This document shows positions 35,103 to 44,448 of a DNA stretch of 64,000 nucleotides, piece after piece. This DNA comes from Segatella baroniae B14 (GTDB taxonomy: Bacteria; Bacteroidota; Bacteroidia; Bacteroidales; Bacteroidaceae). Within the stretch, counting starts at the first letter, position 1, and each line of letters begins with the position of its first letter. Where the stretch lies: the NCBI RefSeq assembly GCF_022024235.1, contig NZ_CP091799.1, positions 1,280,001-1,344,000 on the forward strand, in the 5' to 3' direction. Position numbers and translations under genes: made by a program. A model generated the notes under the pieces. That model saw only the letters and a list, made by a program, of their open reading frames with translations, was not told the DNA's origin and searched no databases.

Positions 35103-36545
35103 TTAAACTTGATTCTTACACGGTCTGTTATACTTGCTCCCCGACAACCATAATCCTATGAATGTAAGGGCGCCATTAAGCATCAGGAGTTCATAACCAA
35201 AGGTATAGCCATAGAAGTGACTAATGATAATATCGAGGGAAAAACACAGCAAAGGAGACACAATACAGATATAAGGCACCAACTTATTATTCACCTGACG
35301 CTTGGTAAAAAGACTAAAGGCAAAAAGACCCAAAAGAGGTCCATAGGTATACGAACAAAGAATATAGATGGCATCTATTACACTTGTAGAATTGAGTACT
35401 TTAAATGCCAGAATAAAGAGCATAAATAATAATGACATGCCTATATGCACACGCTTACGTAATCGCTCACTTTTTCCTTTGTCGCAGATATCAACACAGA
35501 AACTAGTTGTCAATGCCGTCAATGCAGAATCTGCTGACGAGAAAGACGCTGCTACTACACCTATTGTAAAGAGTACCACAACAATAGAACCCAACTTACC
35601 TGTAGCTGCAAACATCGGCAACAACTCATCACCCACTTCTGGCAAAGCAATACCATTTTGGCGAGCCAACATCATCAATAACACACCTAACGAAAGAAAA
35701 AGTAGATTGGCAGGTACAAAGGCAAAACCATAGGTACACATATCTTTTTGAGCATCACGAAGACTCTTACAGGTTAGATTTTTTTGCATCATATCCTGAT
35801 CAAGTCCTGTCATTACTATAACCACAAAGATACCACTTAAAAACTGCTTCCAAAAATTCTGTCTCGATACCCAATCGCTCATCTCGAATATTTGACTGTG
35901 TGCATCTGCTGCAATTACCGATACAGCTTCGCCTGCAGTAAGATGAAGTGAAGATATTACTTGAAAGATTATTAATATAAGTGCGGCAAACATACAAGTT
36001 GTCTGGAAGGTATCAGTCCATACTAAAGTTTTAATCCCCCCTCTTCGCGTATAAAACCATATCAATACCACCATCACCACAACCGTAAAAGGAAAAGGCA
36101 CCCCTATAGCATCGAATACATACCGTTGTAGAATAATACAAACGACATAGAAACGAGCTGCTGCACCTGTCATCTTACTTAATAGAAAGAATGATGCACC
36201 TGTCTTATAAGAACGAGTCCCCAATCTTTCTTTCAAATACGAGTATATTGTCGTAAGATTTAATCGATAGTATATCGGAAGTAATAAAAAAGCAACCGCA
36301 AAATAACCTAAAATAAAACCTAAGCACATTTGAATATAAGTCATATTGCTTGCCAATACCATACCCGGTACAGACACAAAGGTAATACCTGATATACTGG
36401 CACCTATCATGCCAAAAGCTACCATATACCATGGTGACTGACGATTACCACGGAAAAAGATATCATTATTGGATAAGCGAGCTGTAAAACGGCTAATTAG
36501 CAAAAGAATGGCAAAATATGCTAGGACTGTACTAATGATTAACAT
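35103..36545 (-). CDS. Sodium:solute symporter (SSS family)
   Basis: A 480-residue membrane protein with about thirteen spans. The start LIISTVLAYFAILLLISRFTARLSNNDIFFRGNRQSPWYMVAFGMIGASISGITFVSVPG is the SSS signature; the sodium-site segment SAADSALTALTTSFCVD-like (SFSSADSALTALTTSF) is present. These carriers import sugars, organic acids or other solutes with sodium; substrate not determined. ATG 36545 was chosen because the in-frame upstream region holds the -7 box. Convergent with the tRNA unit. Confidence 0.9.
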   Translation of the reverse strand: MLIISTVLAYFAILLLISRFTARLSNNDIFFRGNRQSPWYMVAFGMIGASISGITFVSVPGMVLASNMTYIQMCLGFILGYFAVAFLLLPIYYRLNLTTIYSYLKERLGTRSYKTGASFFLLSKMTGAAARFYVVCIILQRYVFDAIGVPFPFTVVVMVVLIWFYTRRGGIKTLVWTDTFQTTCMFAALILIIFQVISSLHLTAGEAVSVIAADAHSQIFEMSDWVSRQNFWKQFLSGIFVVIVMTGLDQDMMQKNLTCKSLRDAQKDMCTYGFAFVPANLLFLSLGVLLMMLARQNGIALPEVGDELLPMFAATGKLGSIVVVLFTIGVVAASFSSADSALTALTTSFCVDICDKGKSERLRKRVHIGMSLLFMLFILAFKVLNSTSVIDAIYILCSYTYGPLLGLFAFSLFTKRQVNNKLVPYICIVSPLLCFSLDIIISHFYGYTFGYELLMLNGALTFIGLWLSGSKYNRPCKNQV

Positions 36546-36568
36546 GAGTTTTATTCGTTTTTTGCATA

Positions 36569-36576
36569 CAAAAATA
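36569..36576 (-). promoter_or_regulatory. -7 box of the SSS symporter gene
   Basis: TATTTTTG on the minus strand, 23 bases before the ATG complement at 36545. Confidence 0.5.
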
Positions 36577-36620
36577 AGCATTTTTTTTCAAAATGGCTTG
36601 CTTATTTTGGCAATTTCACT

Positions 36621-36628
36621 TACCTTTG
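36621..36628 (+). promoter_or_regulatory. -7 box of the nhaC gene
   Basis: TACCTTTG with TTG at 36598-36600 (spacing 20). It gives a leader of about 140 bases before nhaC. Confidence 0.6.
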
Positions 36629-36771
36629 TCAAAAACATAATTCATTTTTTACACAAAATATACACGAAAGATAGTATTAAGGCTAAGGATAATAGTATTG
36701 ATTGGAAAGAAGCCAACTTGATTTCGTACAAAGATTAGGATACAATAAACTTTCAAACAACACATAAACAA

Positions 36772-38205
36772 ATGACTAAACAAAGAATTATACTCTCGCT
36801 TACTCCAGTTATCTTTCTGATAGCATTATTAGCCATTGTTATCCAAATCTATGGTACAGAAGCTTTAGATGGTGGTAGCCAAATGGCACTTATTCTTGCT
36901 ACAGGCGTCTGTGCACTTATTGCCGTTTTCTACTTTAAAGTGCCTTGGAAGAATATCGAGAAGGAAATCAATACTTCTGTTGGAAGCATAGGCACGACAA
37001 TAGTTATACTCTTACTGATTGGTATTCTGTCAGGCACTTGGACGGTAAGCGGCGTTGTACCAACGTTTATCTACTATGGCATGCAGATTATCAATCCACA
37101 TATTTTTCTGATTTCTTCTTGCATTATCAGCGGAATAGTAAGCGTAATGACGGGTAGTTCCTGGACCACTGTAGCCACCATAGGCATAGCTCTCATGGGC
37201 ATTGGCAAGGCTGAGGGCTTCAACGAAGGATGGATAGCTGGGGCCATACTCTCTGGAGCTTATTTTGGCGATAAAATGTCACCTCTTTCAGATACAACAG
37301 TTGTTGCTTCATCTATGGTAGGTACTCCCCTTTTTGAGCACATCCGCTATATGGTGATAACAACAGTGCCTTCTATCTGCATTGCCATGATGGTCTATCT
37401 CATTGCCGGTTTTTTCATTGAACCAGAAAAAGCTATCAGCATCTCTGTCTATACATCTGCATTAGAAAGTAAATTTAATTTATCGGCCTGGCTATTTATA
37501 GTCCCGGTAGTTACAGCATACATGATTTACAAGAGGATGCCGGCCATTATAGTACTCTTTGCGTCTTCACTTCTTGCTGCTATCTTCGCCATTCTCTTTC
37601 AGCCACATATTCTGGCTGAAATCGTTGGCTCAAACGACACTTCTGTAGAAACTCTCTTTAAAGGTGTCATGCTGAGCGGATTTGGTAGTACAAGTGTTGA
37701 TACAGGTAATGCACCTGTAAATGACCTACTGGCAACACGGGGTATGAAAGGTATGCTGAGCACAATATGGCTTATCCTTTGCGCTATCTGTTTCGGAGGA
37801 GCTCTTAAGGCGAGTGGTATTCTCATGAATATTGTCAGTTTGATTATTCCGCTTACCAAGACCCGATTTGGCTTAGTGAGTTCAACGGTTCTCTCCGGTT
37901 TATTCTTTAATACAACCGTATCCGATCAGTACCTGTCTATTATGCTCGACAGTAGCATGTTTAAAGAAATCTATAAGCGTGAAGGATATGAGTCACGATT
38001 ACTCAGTAGAAGTATAGAAGATTCGTGTACTGTTACATCTGTACTCATACCATGGAATACATGTGGCATGACGCAAGCCACGGTACTCAATGTATCTACG
38101 CTTATCTATCTTCCATATTGCATTTTTAATATTTTATGTCCGATTATGTCGATTACTATTGCTGCCATCGGTTATAAAATTAAACATCACGAATTACTCA
38201 ACTAA
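36772..38205 (+). CDS. nhaC: Na+/H+ antiporter NhaC
   Basis: A 477-residue membrane protein with about eleven spans. SVMTGSSWTTVATIGIALMGIG, AYFGDKMSPLSDTTVVASSMVG and the second-half SGLFFNTTVSDQYLSIML are typical of the NhaC family, which exchanges sodium for protons. The gene is full-length and intact. Fragments of its 3' half and its downstream region are repeated 2.8 kb away (40304-40836), so it has been the target of a duplication event. Confidence 0.93.
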   Translation: MTKQRIILSLTPVIFLIALLAIVIQIYGTEALDGGSQMALILATGVCALIAVFYFKVPWKNIEKEINTSVGSIGTTIVILLLIGILSGTWTVSGVVPTFIYYGMQIINPHIFLISSCIISGIVSVMTGSSWTTVATIGIALMGIGKAEGFNEGWIAGAILSGAYFGDKMSPLSDTTVVASSMVGTPLFEHIRYMVITTVPSICIAMMVYLIAGFFIEPEKAISISVYTSALESKFNLSAWLFIVPVVTAYMIYKRMPAIIVLFASSLLAAIFAILFQPHILAEIVGSNDTSVETLFKGVMLSGFGSTSVDTGNAPVNDLLATRGMKGMLSTIWLILCAICFGGALKASGILMNIVSLIIPLTKTRFGLVSSTVLSGLFFNTTVSDQYLSIMLDSSMFKEIYKREGYESRLLSRSIEDSCTVTSVLIPWNTCGMTQATVLNVSTLIYLPYCIFNILCPIMSITIAAIGYKIKHHELLN

Positions 38206-38224
38206 AATATAAACAAAAAAAAGA

Positions 38225-38259
38225 GGCGCGAAATTTATTTTCGCGCCTTGTCTCTTTTT
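38225..38259 (+). terminator. nhaC terminator
   Basis: GGCGCGAAA and TTTCGCGCC form the stem; TGTCTCTTTTT follows. The same hairpin is present in the second copy at about 40505. Confidence 0.75.
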
Positions 38260-38328
38260 CCTTTCATCTTCTGAACTTTTTTCTTATTCAGAAAGTTATG
38301 GCTTAACACCAAACTAATTCTTTTTACT

Positions 38329-38472
38329 TCACCCATTAGAACCTTTTCGAAGCTCTATGAGCTCACTTGCTAACCTATAGTGATTAGCGCCTGTGATCTT
38401 TTGATTCACGTTGTAAATATAGTCATTCTGCAAGTTAAATGCAACTTTTTCTGCCTTTATTTTGGGGTTATC
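38329..38472 (-). pseudogene. C-terminal fragment of an unknown protein, in the duplicated block
   Basis: The minus strand keeps 47 open codons between two stops, without an ATG; the translation (AEKVAFNLQNDYIYNVNQ, then ITGANHYRLASELIELRKG) looks like genuine protein rather than noise. It ends at TGA 38331-38329. The family was not recognised. A near-identical copy at 40609 onward differs by one inserted G and substitutions. It is probably the tail of a gene whose 5' part has gone. Confidence 0.45.
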
Positions 38473-38613
38473 TCACTCTTTTAACATTGTGGTCGAGCAC
38501 TGTTAACAGTTGTAGATACGTCACAATATATATAAACGATAAATATATATGATACGCACCTTAATTTTTAACACAATAATAGAATACTAAGTTTGCTTTC
38601 CAACATACCATTT

Positions 38614-39237
38614 CTATCTCAAGATCATAATATTCATCAGTTTTAATTCCTCATTATTCATGCGAACCCATTCATCCCAGTCTTCCTTAAATACTTTTAG
38701 CAATGGGCTTGGATGTGTCCTTAATAGTTCTGACAAATAAATCTTTGCTTTCTTCTCTCCATCGCGCAGATAAATTGCCTTAATCTTATTAATAGCCATA
38801 TCTTCGTTATACTCTTCATTCAATGAACTGTCACAAACAGCAATTGTCTTTTCAATGTAATAAGCAGCCGAGTCTTTATTATGTTCCCTTAAGTATTTTG
38901 CCGACATAAAGATAAGCCGTAACGGATTATTTGCTTGAAGGGTCAAAACTGCATGTTCAGCGTTGGCCATAGCCTCATCCATGTGTCCCAAAGAAAAGAA
39001 AATCATGGAACGGTGATGATAACAATGCCTCTTACCGATGTTCGTAGTATCAATACTAAGTAAGAAGTCTGAAAGTTTCAATGCTCTTTCGAGCATTGTC
39101 GTGTCGTTACGCAGAGTCCCCCAAAGGACCATTTTGGCTAAACTATCACGAAGGGTATTGAGATTTTCTGTATTCTGTCCTTTGGCACATACTACAATCA
39201 ATACGAAGACAATAAAAAAATACAATATTTTTTTCAT
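38614..39237 (-). CDS. Exported TPR-like protein, function unknown
   Basis: A 207-residue protein with a signal peptide (ILYFFIVFVLIVVCAKGQ, cleavage near residue 20). The mature part is helical and TPR-like: LERALKLSDFLLSIDTTN, RSMIFFSLGHMDEAMANAEHAVLTLQANNP, and AAYYIEKTIAVCDSSLNEEYNED. It is the last gene of a minus-strand row that includes the DUF1871-like immunity candidate, in the island flanked by duplicated nhaC ends. No enzyme motif is visible. Expression seems to depend on the upstream unit, since no promoter box was found. Confidence 0.7.
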   Translation of the reverse strand: MKKILYFFIVFVLIVVCAKGQNTENLNTLRDSLAKMVLWGTLRNDTTMLERALKLSDFLLSIDTTNIGKRHCYHHRSMIFFSLGHMDEAMANAEHAVLTLQANNPLRLIFMSAKYLREHNKDSAAYYIEKTIAVCDSSLNEEYNEDMAINKIKAIYLRDGEKKAKIYLSELLRTHPSPLLKVFKEDWDEWVRMNNEELKLMNIMILR

Positions 39238-39254
39238 AGAAACTTATTGGTTTA

Positions 39255-39498
39255 TTATTTAATTCTGAATTTATGATTATATCTTCCCCATACACCAGTG
39301 ATGAAACCAATGATAGTCGGTCCTGTAACTACCCCGCGGCCTCCAGGTGCGCGATAATTCCAACCTCCTGATACATTTGCCATGATACATCAGCAAACAG
39401 ATAACAACAAATGACAAAAAGTAAACTTGATGTTTCATAACATACGATATTTTGTAAATTAACCATGAAGCTCTTTGTATTATATCGAAAGCTGCCAT
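39255..39498 (-). pseudogene. Small membrane-protein remnant with probable frameshift
   Basis: Two overlapping frames each look half-real. From ATG 39498 a hydrophobic segment appears (HQVYFLSFVVICLLMY), after which the frame turns Arg/Trp-rich. In the next frame, ATG 39383 to TAA 39255 encodes 42 residues, starting MANVSGGWNYRAPGGRG and ending in GRYNHKFRIK. One frameshift near 39385 would join them into a protein of about 80 residues with one membrane span and a Gly-rich end. Family unknown. It lies between the DUF1871-like and TPR-like genes. Confidence 0.35.
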
Positions 39499-39526
39499 CT
39501 CCTCATAAAAGTCTGGTACAAAGCAT

Positions 39527-39808
39527 CTATTCTATAGTCTGTTTAAATGCATCATCGCTCAAGACCGCCTCATATATGCTTCTGGCAATTTGTTTCAATT
39601 CTGCATCGTCCTCGAGATTCGAAATTTCCATATCCATATAATCAGTCAATATTTTTTTTAGGCATAAATAGATACTATTTATATTTTGGGAGTATTTCAT
39701 TATAAATGTAACATATAAAGAGTACTCATCCTCAGCTATTTCGGATGGAACCTCTAATGGATTCCATTTCTTTAATATGTCATTAACTAATTTGTTAACT
39801 CTTTCCAT
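39527..39808 (-). CDS. DUF1871-like small protein, candidate immunity protein
   Basis: A 93-residue acidic, helical protein. MERVNKLVNDILKKWNPLEVP followed by EIAEDEYSLYV resembles the DUF1871/YugE pattern (WDP then DEY). It starts 2 bases after the stop of a broken exported toxin-like gene, a spacing typical of toxin and immunity gene pairs. The immunity role is an inference from context. ATG 39808 was used; an in-frame TTG two codons earlier overlaps the toxin stop. Confidence 0.6.
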   Translation of the reverse strand: MERVNKLVNDILKKWNPLEVPSEIAEDEYSLYVTFIMKYSQNINSIYLCLKKILTDYMDMEISNLEDDAELKQIARSIYEAVLSDDAFKQTIE

Positions 39809-39810
39809 GA

Positions 39811-39971
39811 TCAAAATCCTTTAAAATATCCTCTTGGAAGACTACCTGCCCTTTCAAAATTGCTAAAAGTGGTTATTACGTTTCCATTATGGTTTAAACA
39901 ATCGTCTGTCCCTCTGCCTTAGTATATGTAAAGACAAATAGCAGTATAGATAAAATGGCTTTGTTCTTCAT
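39811..39971 (-). pseudogene. Remnant of an exported toxin-like gene
   Basis: ATG 39971 starts a signal peptide (MKNKAILSILLFVFTYTKAE) that stops at TAA 39894 after 25 residues. In another frame the region 39811-39894 continues to TGA as TDDCLNHNGNVITTF, then SNFERAGSLPRGYFKGF, the kind of short beta-tail that ends many polymorphic toxin domains. The two parts are out of frame, so either a large internal deletion or a simple frameshift destroyed the gene. The DUF1871-like gene follows at once. Confidence 0.5.
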
Positions 39972-40303
39972 CGGTTTATAATTTTAGTTAACTATTAAAT
40001 GGATACTTATAAAACATTTACGTTAATAAGAAATTAAACTTATAAAGGATATTTTGGTAATATCCAGTATAAAGGCAAAAAGGTACTATGGGGAAGAAAA
40101 AATTGGAATTGCGATAGACCAACCGAAAAGTCAAACGCCACGAATCGGAAGGATATGCAACATGTACAAGGCATATAGCAAAATAGTCTACAGGTATTCC
40201 ATACTCCAAGATCTTTTACTATTATATCGCAAAAATAAAGTGTCAAAATGAAATTGCCAAGAAAATCGAAGAAAATTTCTGCAGAAAGTACATTTTTAAC
40301 ATT
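39972..40303. other. Unassigned stretch of the island
   Basis: About 330 bases. Plus-strand frames give Lys/Tyr-rich protein-like stretches (KGYFGNIQYKGKKVLWGRKN in one frame, IKAKRYYGEEKIGIAID in another) without ATG starts and with stops, so a decayed gene is likely but not identified. A minus-strand frame of 88 residues here is Cys/Phe-rich and looks like an antisense artefact. Confidence 0.4.
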
Positions 40304-40485
40304 CATTAGAAAGTAAATTTAATTTATCGGCCTGGCTATTTATAGTCCCGGTAGTTACAGCATACATGATTTACAAGAGGATGCCGGCCATACAACCGTA
40401 TCCGATCAGTACCTGTCTATTATGCTCGACAGTAGCATGTTTAAAGAAATCTATAAGCGTGAAGGATCACTAATTACTCAACTAA
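40304..40485 (+). pseudogene. nhaC 3' fragments
   Basis: Near-exact copies of nhaC pieces (40304-40391 from 37460-37547, 40391-40467 from 37911-37987, then the last codons to TAA 40485) with two internal deletions of about 364 and 200 bases. No start and broken frame, so not functional. Confidence 0.9.
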
Positions 40486-40836
40486 AATATAAACAAAAAA
40501 AAGAGGCGCGAAATTTATCTTCGCGCCTTGTCTCTTTTTCCTTTCATCTTCTGAACTTTTTTCTTATTCAGAAAGTTATGGCTTAACGCCAAACTATTTC
40601 TTTTTACTTCACCCATTAGAACCTCTTCGAAGCTCTATGAGCTCACTTGCTAACCTATAGTGATTAGCGCCTGTGATCTTTTGATTCACGTTGTAAATAT
40701 AGTCATTCTTCAAGTTAAATGCAACTTTTTCAGCCTTTATTTTGGGGGTTATCTCACTCTTTTAACATTGTGGTCGAGCACTGTTAACAATTGTAGATAC
40801 GTCACAATATATAGAAACGATAAATATATATTATAC
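40304..40836 (+). repeat. Second, deleted copy of the nhaC 3' region
   Basis: Direct repeat of 37460-38555 with internal deletions; the last 370 bases differ at only a few positions. The two copies flank the 38556-40303 island. It also carries the nhaC terminator and the minus-strand frame remnant (about 40609-40750). Confidence 0.9.
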
Positions 40837-40960
40837 TTGATTATAATAGGCGAAATCAAAAAAATTAAACAAGATGAGAGAACCAGCCAAAAATGAGGTG
40901 TTATCTCAATTTTTACCCATGATATGAAAAAAAATCCCCTTCTCCTTTATATATATATTG

Positions 40961-40968
40961 TACATTTG
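40961..40968 (+). promoter_or_regulatory. -7 box of the pectinase operon
   Basis: TACATTTG, 90 bases upstream of the pectinesterase ATG, within a run of TA dinucleotides. Confidence 0.6.
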
Positions 40969-41058
40969 CAACAAGAATTGACCAACAATGCGATATAAAA
41001 TAGAATTCACGAATGATGATAATTTACCTAATCAATAATAAACTAAAAACAAAAACAA

Positions 41059-44000
41059 ATGATTAAACTTCTTCAAAAGACAGGTCTTATGACTTTATTG
41101 CTGCTGATGTCATCAATGATATACGCAGACAATACCGGTAAGACCTACCAGAACGAAACTGCTACCATTCAGTGGGCTTTCACAGGCAACACGACAGATG
41201 CAGCTACAGTAACTCCAGAAGGTGTGGTATCTTTAGCTGCTTTCTCACATGGCGATGATATCGCAGATGCCGATGGGAGTAGTTATGACAACATCAGCTA
41301 TACACGTTTCCAACCTGTTAGTGGTACTAATGATGCTAGTGAAGCGGCCACGTTGGAATGGAGTATTAAACCAACAAAAGGACTCACCTTCACCCCAACC
41401 TTAGTAAGCGCCAATGTACGTCGATTTGGTACTGACGGAGGTAAATTTGATGTCAAAGTTATCAATGGTGAAGGAATAGAAGAAACGCTTGCAACGGGAT
41501 TGATTCCTGCTCGCAACAAAGCTACTGCTGAGGATAAGACTAGCTCTGATCCTAACTATCGTACCAGTTTTACTATCAATGTACCGGCATCACTGGCAAC
41601 CTCTACTAGCTTTAAACTCGTTATTTACGTATATGGACTAGGTAATACCAAACAAATTGGGTTCAATGACGTTAAAATAGAAGGCACTGTAAACGGAACC
41701 ACAGAAGCTGTAACCATGTATACCCTTAATACAGAAGTATCTCCTGCCGAGGCTGGTACCATCAAGGTTTATCCCAACGGAAATGAGTTTGAAGCAGGAA
41801 CAACAGTGAATCTTACGGCTAGCCGAAATTTCGGATACAAGTTTGTCAACTGGACTGATGCCAACGGACAAGTAATCGCTACTAATAACGAAATAAAATA
41901 TACTCTTAATACCGCAGAAAAGCTAACTGCGAACTTTGAAAAGATCAATACCTACTCGCTTGACTACACCGTAGAAGGAGGAGCTGCCGATTACATGGTA
42001 CAACCCGATATTGCACCTGTTATTGTCGACAATAAGAAGATGTACGAAGAAGGTACAGAAGTAACCCTCACCGCATCGAGTAATGAGATTCTTATCTTTA
42101 CCAACTGGAGTAATGGCGAAAGTAGCGCTGATATTAAGTTCGTAATGAATGCCGACCAAGCTATTACGGCTCACTACTCTGCCAAAGATTACATTGTAGC
42201 ATGGGATATGTATAAAACTGGCAATAACGGACGAAAAGCAGATTTTGCTTCTGCAGATAATGATGCAGACCAACTTGTTTTAAGAGATGCTGACGGCAAC
42301 ACATACGGATGGCTCGACAAGAGTGCTGTTAATGGCGGATATGAGGGCAGACCTGCATGTGTAAACTGGATGAATAATGCCGCTCTTGGCACCTATTACT
42401 GGCAGATAAAGTTTAACGCAGCCAACTACACCAATATTCAAGTAAAGAGTGCCATGGCTTACAACTATAATGCTTACCAAACTTATCTTGTAGAATATTC
42501 TCTGGATCAAGTAAACTGGAACAAACTGGGCGCTATCACTATGCCTAGCGTGAAAAGCTGGACAGATGCAACCTTTAACCTTCCAGAAGAAGCTAACAAC
42601 AAAAGTGAAATTTATATCCGCTGGATAGCTGATAAGACTTCTGCTATTGATGGAACTGAATCCAATAATGATGGTAATGCGATTGGTGCCATCTACATAT
42701 TAGGAACGGAGAAATTAGTAAACGATGGTATTGCTCCAAAACTTGTAAACAGTGTTCCTGCCGAAAGCGCAACCAATGCTTCTGCTAACGGCAAGATTGT
42801 ACTTACCTTTGATGAAAAAATAAAACTTACCGAACAGGCACAAGCTACTCTCAACGGTCAGGAACTCGAAGGAACAGTATCAGGTAATACCATAACTTTT
42901 GCCTATAAAGGCCTCAACTACACGACAACCTACCAATTTAATTTAGCTGCTGGTAGTGTCAGCGACCTTACTGACAATACCATTACAGAAACGATTACAA
43001 TCAAGTTTACCACCAAGACAAAACCTGCTATCAGCAAGAAGCTTTACGACTTTATCATTCCTGATGATGGAACCTTCAGAGAAGCCATCGCTGCTGCTAC
43101 CAACAGAGAAGATAAGGCTACACGTTTTCGTATTTTCGTAAAAAAAGGTACTTATGTTATACCAGTAAGCACCTCTGCACAGGTTACTGGCTCTGATGGA
43201 AAGACCTACAACAGTGTAACCACCGTTCTCTCTGCCAACAATGTTTCTATTATTGGCGAGGATATGACCAAGACTATCATCAAAAACGATGTTCCGTACG
43301 AGCTCGTAACTGGTCAATATGGGCCAGCCTGCCCTATCGAAGGTATCGGCAAATGCGATCTTCTACAAATCACCGGCAATAATACCTATCTTGAGGATAT
43401 TACCTTTAGAAATGGCACTGACGATGCTACAGGACGAAACCTTGCCATACAAGAAAAGGGCGATAAGACCATCTACAAGAACGTAACCCTTTATGGCTAT
43501 CAGGATACATGGACTTGTAATGCAGGCGGACGCTACTACTTCGAAGATGGTATTATCCGGGGACGCACAGACTATATCTGTGGTAAAGGCGATGCTTTCT
43601 TCAATGGTGTTACTTTCCAAAATGTTGCAGGCGGCTATATTGCTGTACCATCGCAACCTAAAAAATATGGTTGGATTTTAAGCCAGTGTATTATCAAAGG
43701 TGAAACTGATGATGTTGACGGTAATTACACTTTGGGACGCCCTTGGGGAAGTGGTACGCCAATTGCTCTATGGATTAATACCAAGATGATTGCTCAACCT
43801 TCTGCCATCGGTTGGAACGAAATGAGCGGTGGCTATCCTGCACGCTTCGCTGAATATAACTCTACAACTGCAACAGGCACTGTCATCGATTTATCCAATC
43901 GTAAGACTGTTTTTGCCGACACCCATACCAACAATCCTATCCTTACAGCTGAAGAGGCTGCTACTTATACCATAGAAACAGTAATGGGTGGTGATGACGA

Positions 44001-44412
44001 ATGGGACCCTACTGCTGCAACAGAACAAGCATCGGCACCTACTAACGTTATCATCAAGGATAATAAGTTAACTTGGGATAATAGTGACTACGCACTTCTT
44101 TGGGCTATTGAAAAAGATGGCAATGTCGTTGCCTTTACCACTCTTCCTGAATACGATATTACGGGAGCCTCTTCAGACAACGTATGGGCAGTAAGAGCAG
44201 CTAACGAAATGGGAGGACTTGGCGACGCAACTATTGCTAGTACGACAACGAGTATCAAGACTCTCAACACTGAAAACGAAGCAAACATAACTGGAACTTC
44301 GCTTTATTCTATTGATGGTACACAACAGACTTCTTATCGAAAAGGAGTAAACGTAGTTGTGAAAAAAATGGAAAATGGAAATAAGAAAATCGCAAAAATT
44401 ATCGTTAAATAA
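41059..44412 (+). CDS. Secreted multidomain pectin methylesterase
   Basis: A 1117-residue protein. Signal peptide 1-24; an N-terminal beta module; two InlB-type bacterial repeats (about 221-373: EAGTTVNLTASRNFGYKFVNW, EEGTEVTLTASSNEILIFTNW); a lectin-like region; a Big_5/SbsA-type Ig domain (about 557-650, IVLTFDEKIKLTEQ); then a pectinesterase beta-helix (about 660-985). Catalytic motifs are GYQDTW (813-818), GRTDYICG (Asp838) and LGRPW (892-896). The end (SLYSIDGTQQTSYRKGVNVVVK) resembles a type IX secretion tail. It removes methyl esters from pectin so that the lyase encoded next can act. Gap to that gene: 36 bases. Confidence 0.9.
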   Translation: MIKLLQKTGLMTLLLLMSSMIYADNTGKTYQNETATIQWAFTGNTTDAATVTPEGVVSLAAFSHGDDIADADGSSYDNISYTRFQPVSGTNDASEAATLEWSIKPTKGLTFTPTLVSANVRRFGTDGGKFDVKVINGEGIEETLATGLIPARNKATAEDKTSSDPNYRTSFTINVPASLATSTSFKLVIYVYGLGNTKQIGFNDVKIEGTVNGTTEAVTMYTLNTEVSPAEAGTIKVYPNGNEFEAGTTVNLTASRNFGYKFVNWTDANGQVIATNNEIKYTLNTAEKLTANFEKINTYSLDYTVEGGAADYMVQPDIAPVIVDNKKMYEEGTEVTLTASSNEILIFTNWSNGESSADIKFVMNADQAITAHYSAKDYIVAWDMYKTGNNGRKADFASADNDADQLVLRDADGNTYGWLDKSAVNGGYEGRPACVNWMNNAALGTYYWQIKFNAANYTNIQVKSAMAYNYNAYQTYLVEYSLDQVNWNKLGAITMPSVKSWTDATFNLPEEANNKSEIYIRWIADKTSAIDGTESNNDGNAIGAIYILGTEKLVNDGIAPKLVNSVPAESATNASANGKIVLTFDEKIKLTEQAQATLNGQELEGTVSGNTITFAYKGLNYTTTYQFNLAAGSVSDLTDNTITETITIKFTTKTKPAISKKLYDFIIPDDGTFREAIAAATNREDKATRFRIFVKKGTYVIPVSTSAQVTGSDGKTYNSVTTVLSANNVSIIGEDMTKTIIKNDVPYELVTGQYGPACPIEGIGKCDLLQITGNNTYLEDITFRNGTDDATGRNLAIQEKGDKTIYKNVTLYGYQDTWTCNAGGRYYFEDGIIRGRTDYICGKGDAFFNGVTFQNVAGGYIAVPSQPKKYGWILSQCIIKGETDDVDGNYTLGRPWGSGTPIALWINTKMIAQPSAIGWNEMSGGYPARFAEYNSTTATGTVIDLSNRKTVFADTHTNNPILTAEEAATYTIETVMGGDDEWDPTAATEQASAPTNVIIKDNKLTWDNSDYALLWAIEKDGNVVAFTTLPEYDITGASSDNVWAVRAANEMGGLGDATIASTTTSIKTLNTENEANITGTSLYSIDGTQQTSYRKGVNVVVKKMENGNKKIAKIIVK

Positions 44413-44448
44413 GATAGAAATAAACTATTAATATTTGTACTAATTGAA

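Larger units (their letters stand above)
37460..38555 (+). repeat. Source copy of a duplicated nhaC 3' region
   Basis: Three blocks recur at 40304-40836: 37460-37547, 37911-37987 and 38186-38555 (the last about 370 bases, nearly identical). It covers the end of nhaC, its terminator and a decayed minus-strand reading frame. Confidence 0.9.

Noticed and set aside
40040..40306. 88-residue minus-strand frame
   Set aside because: Cys/Phe-rich, starts within the nhaC-derived fragment and has no match to any family I know; looks like antisense noise.
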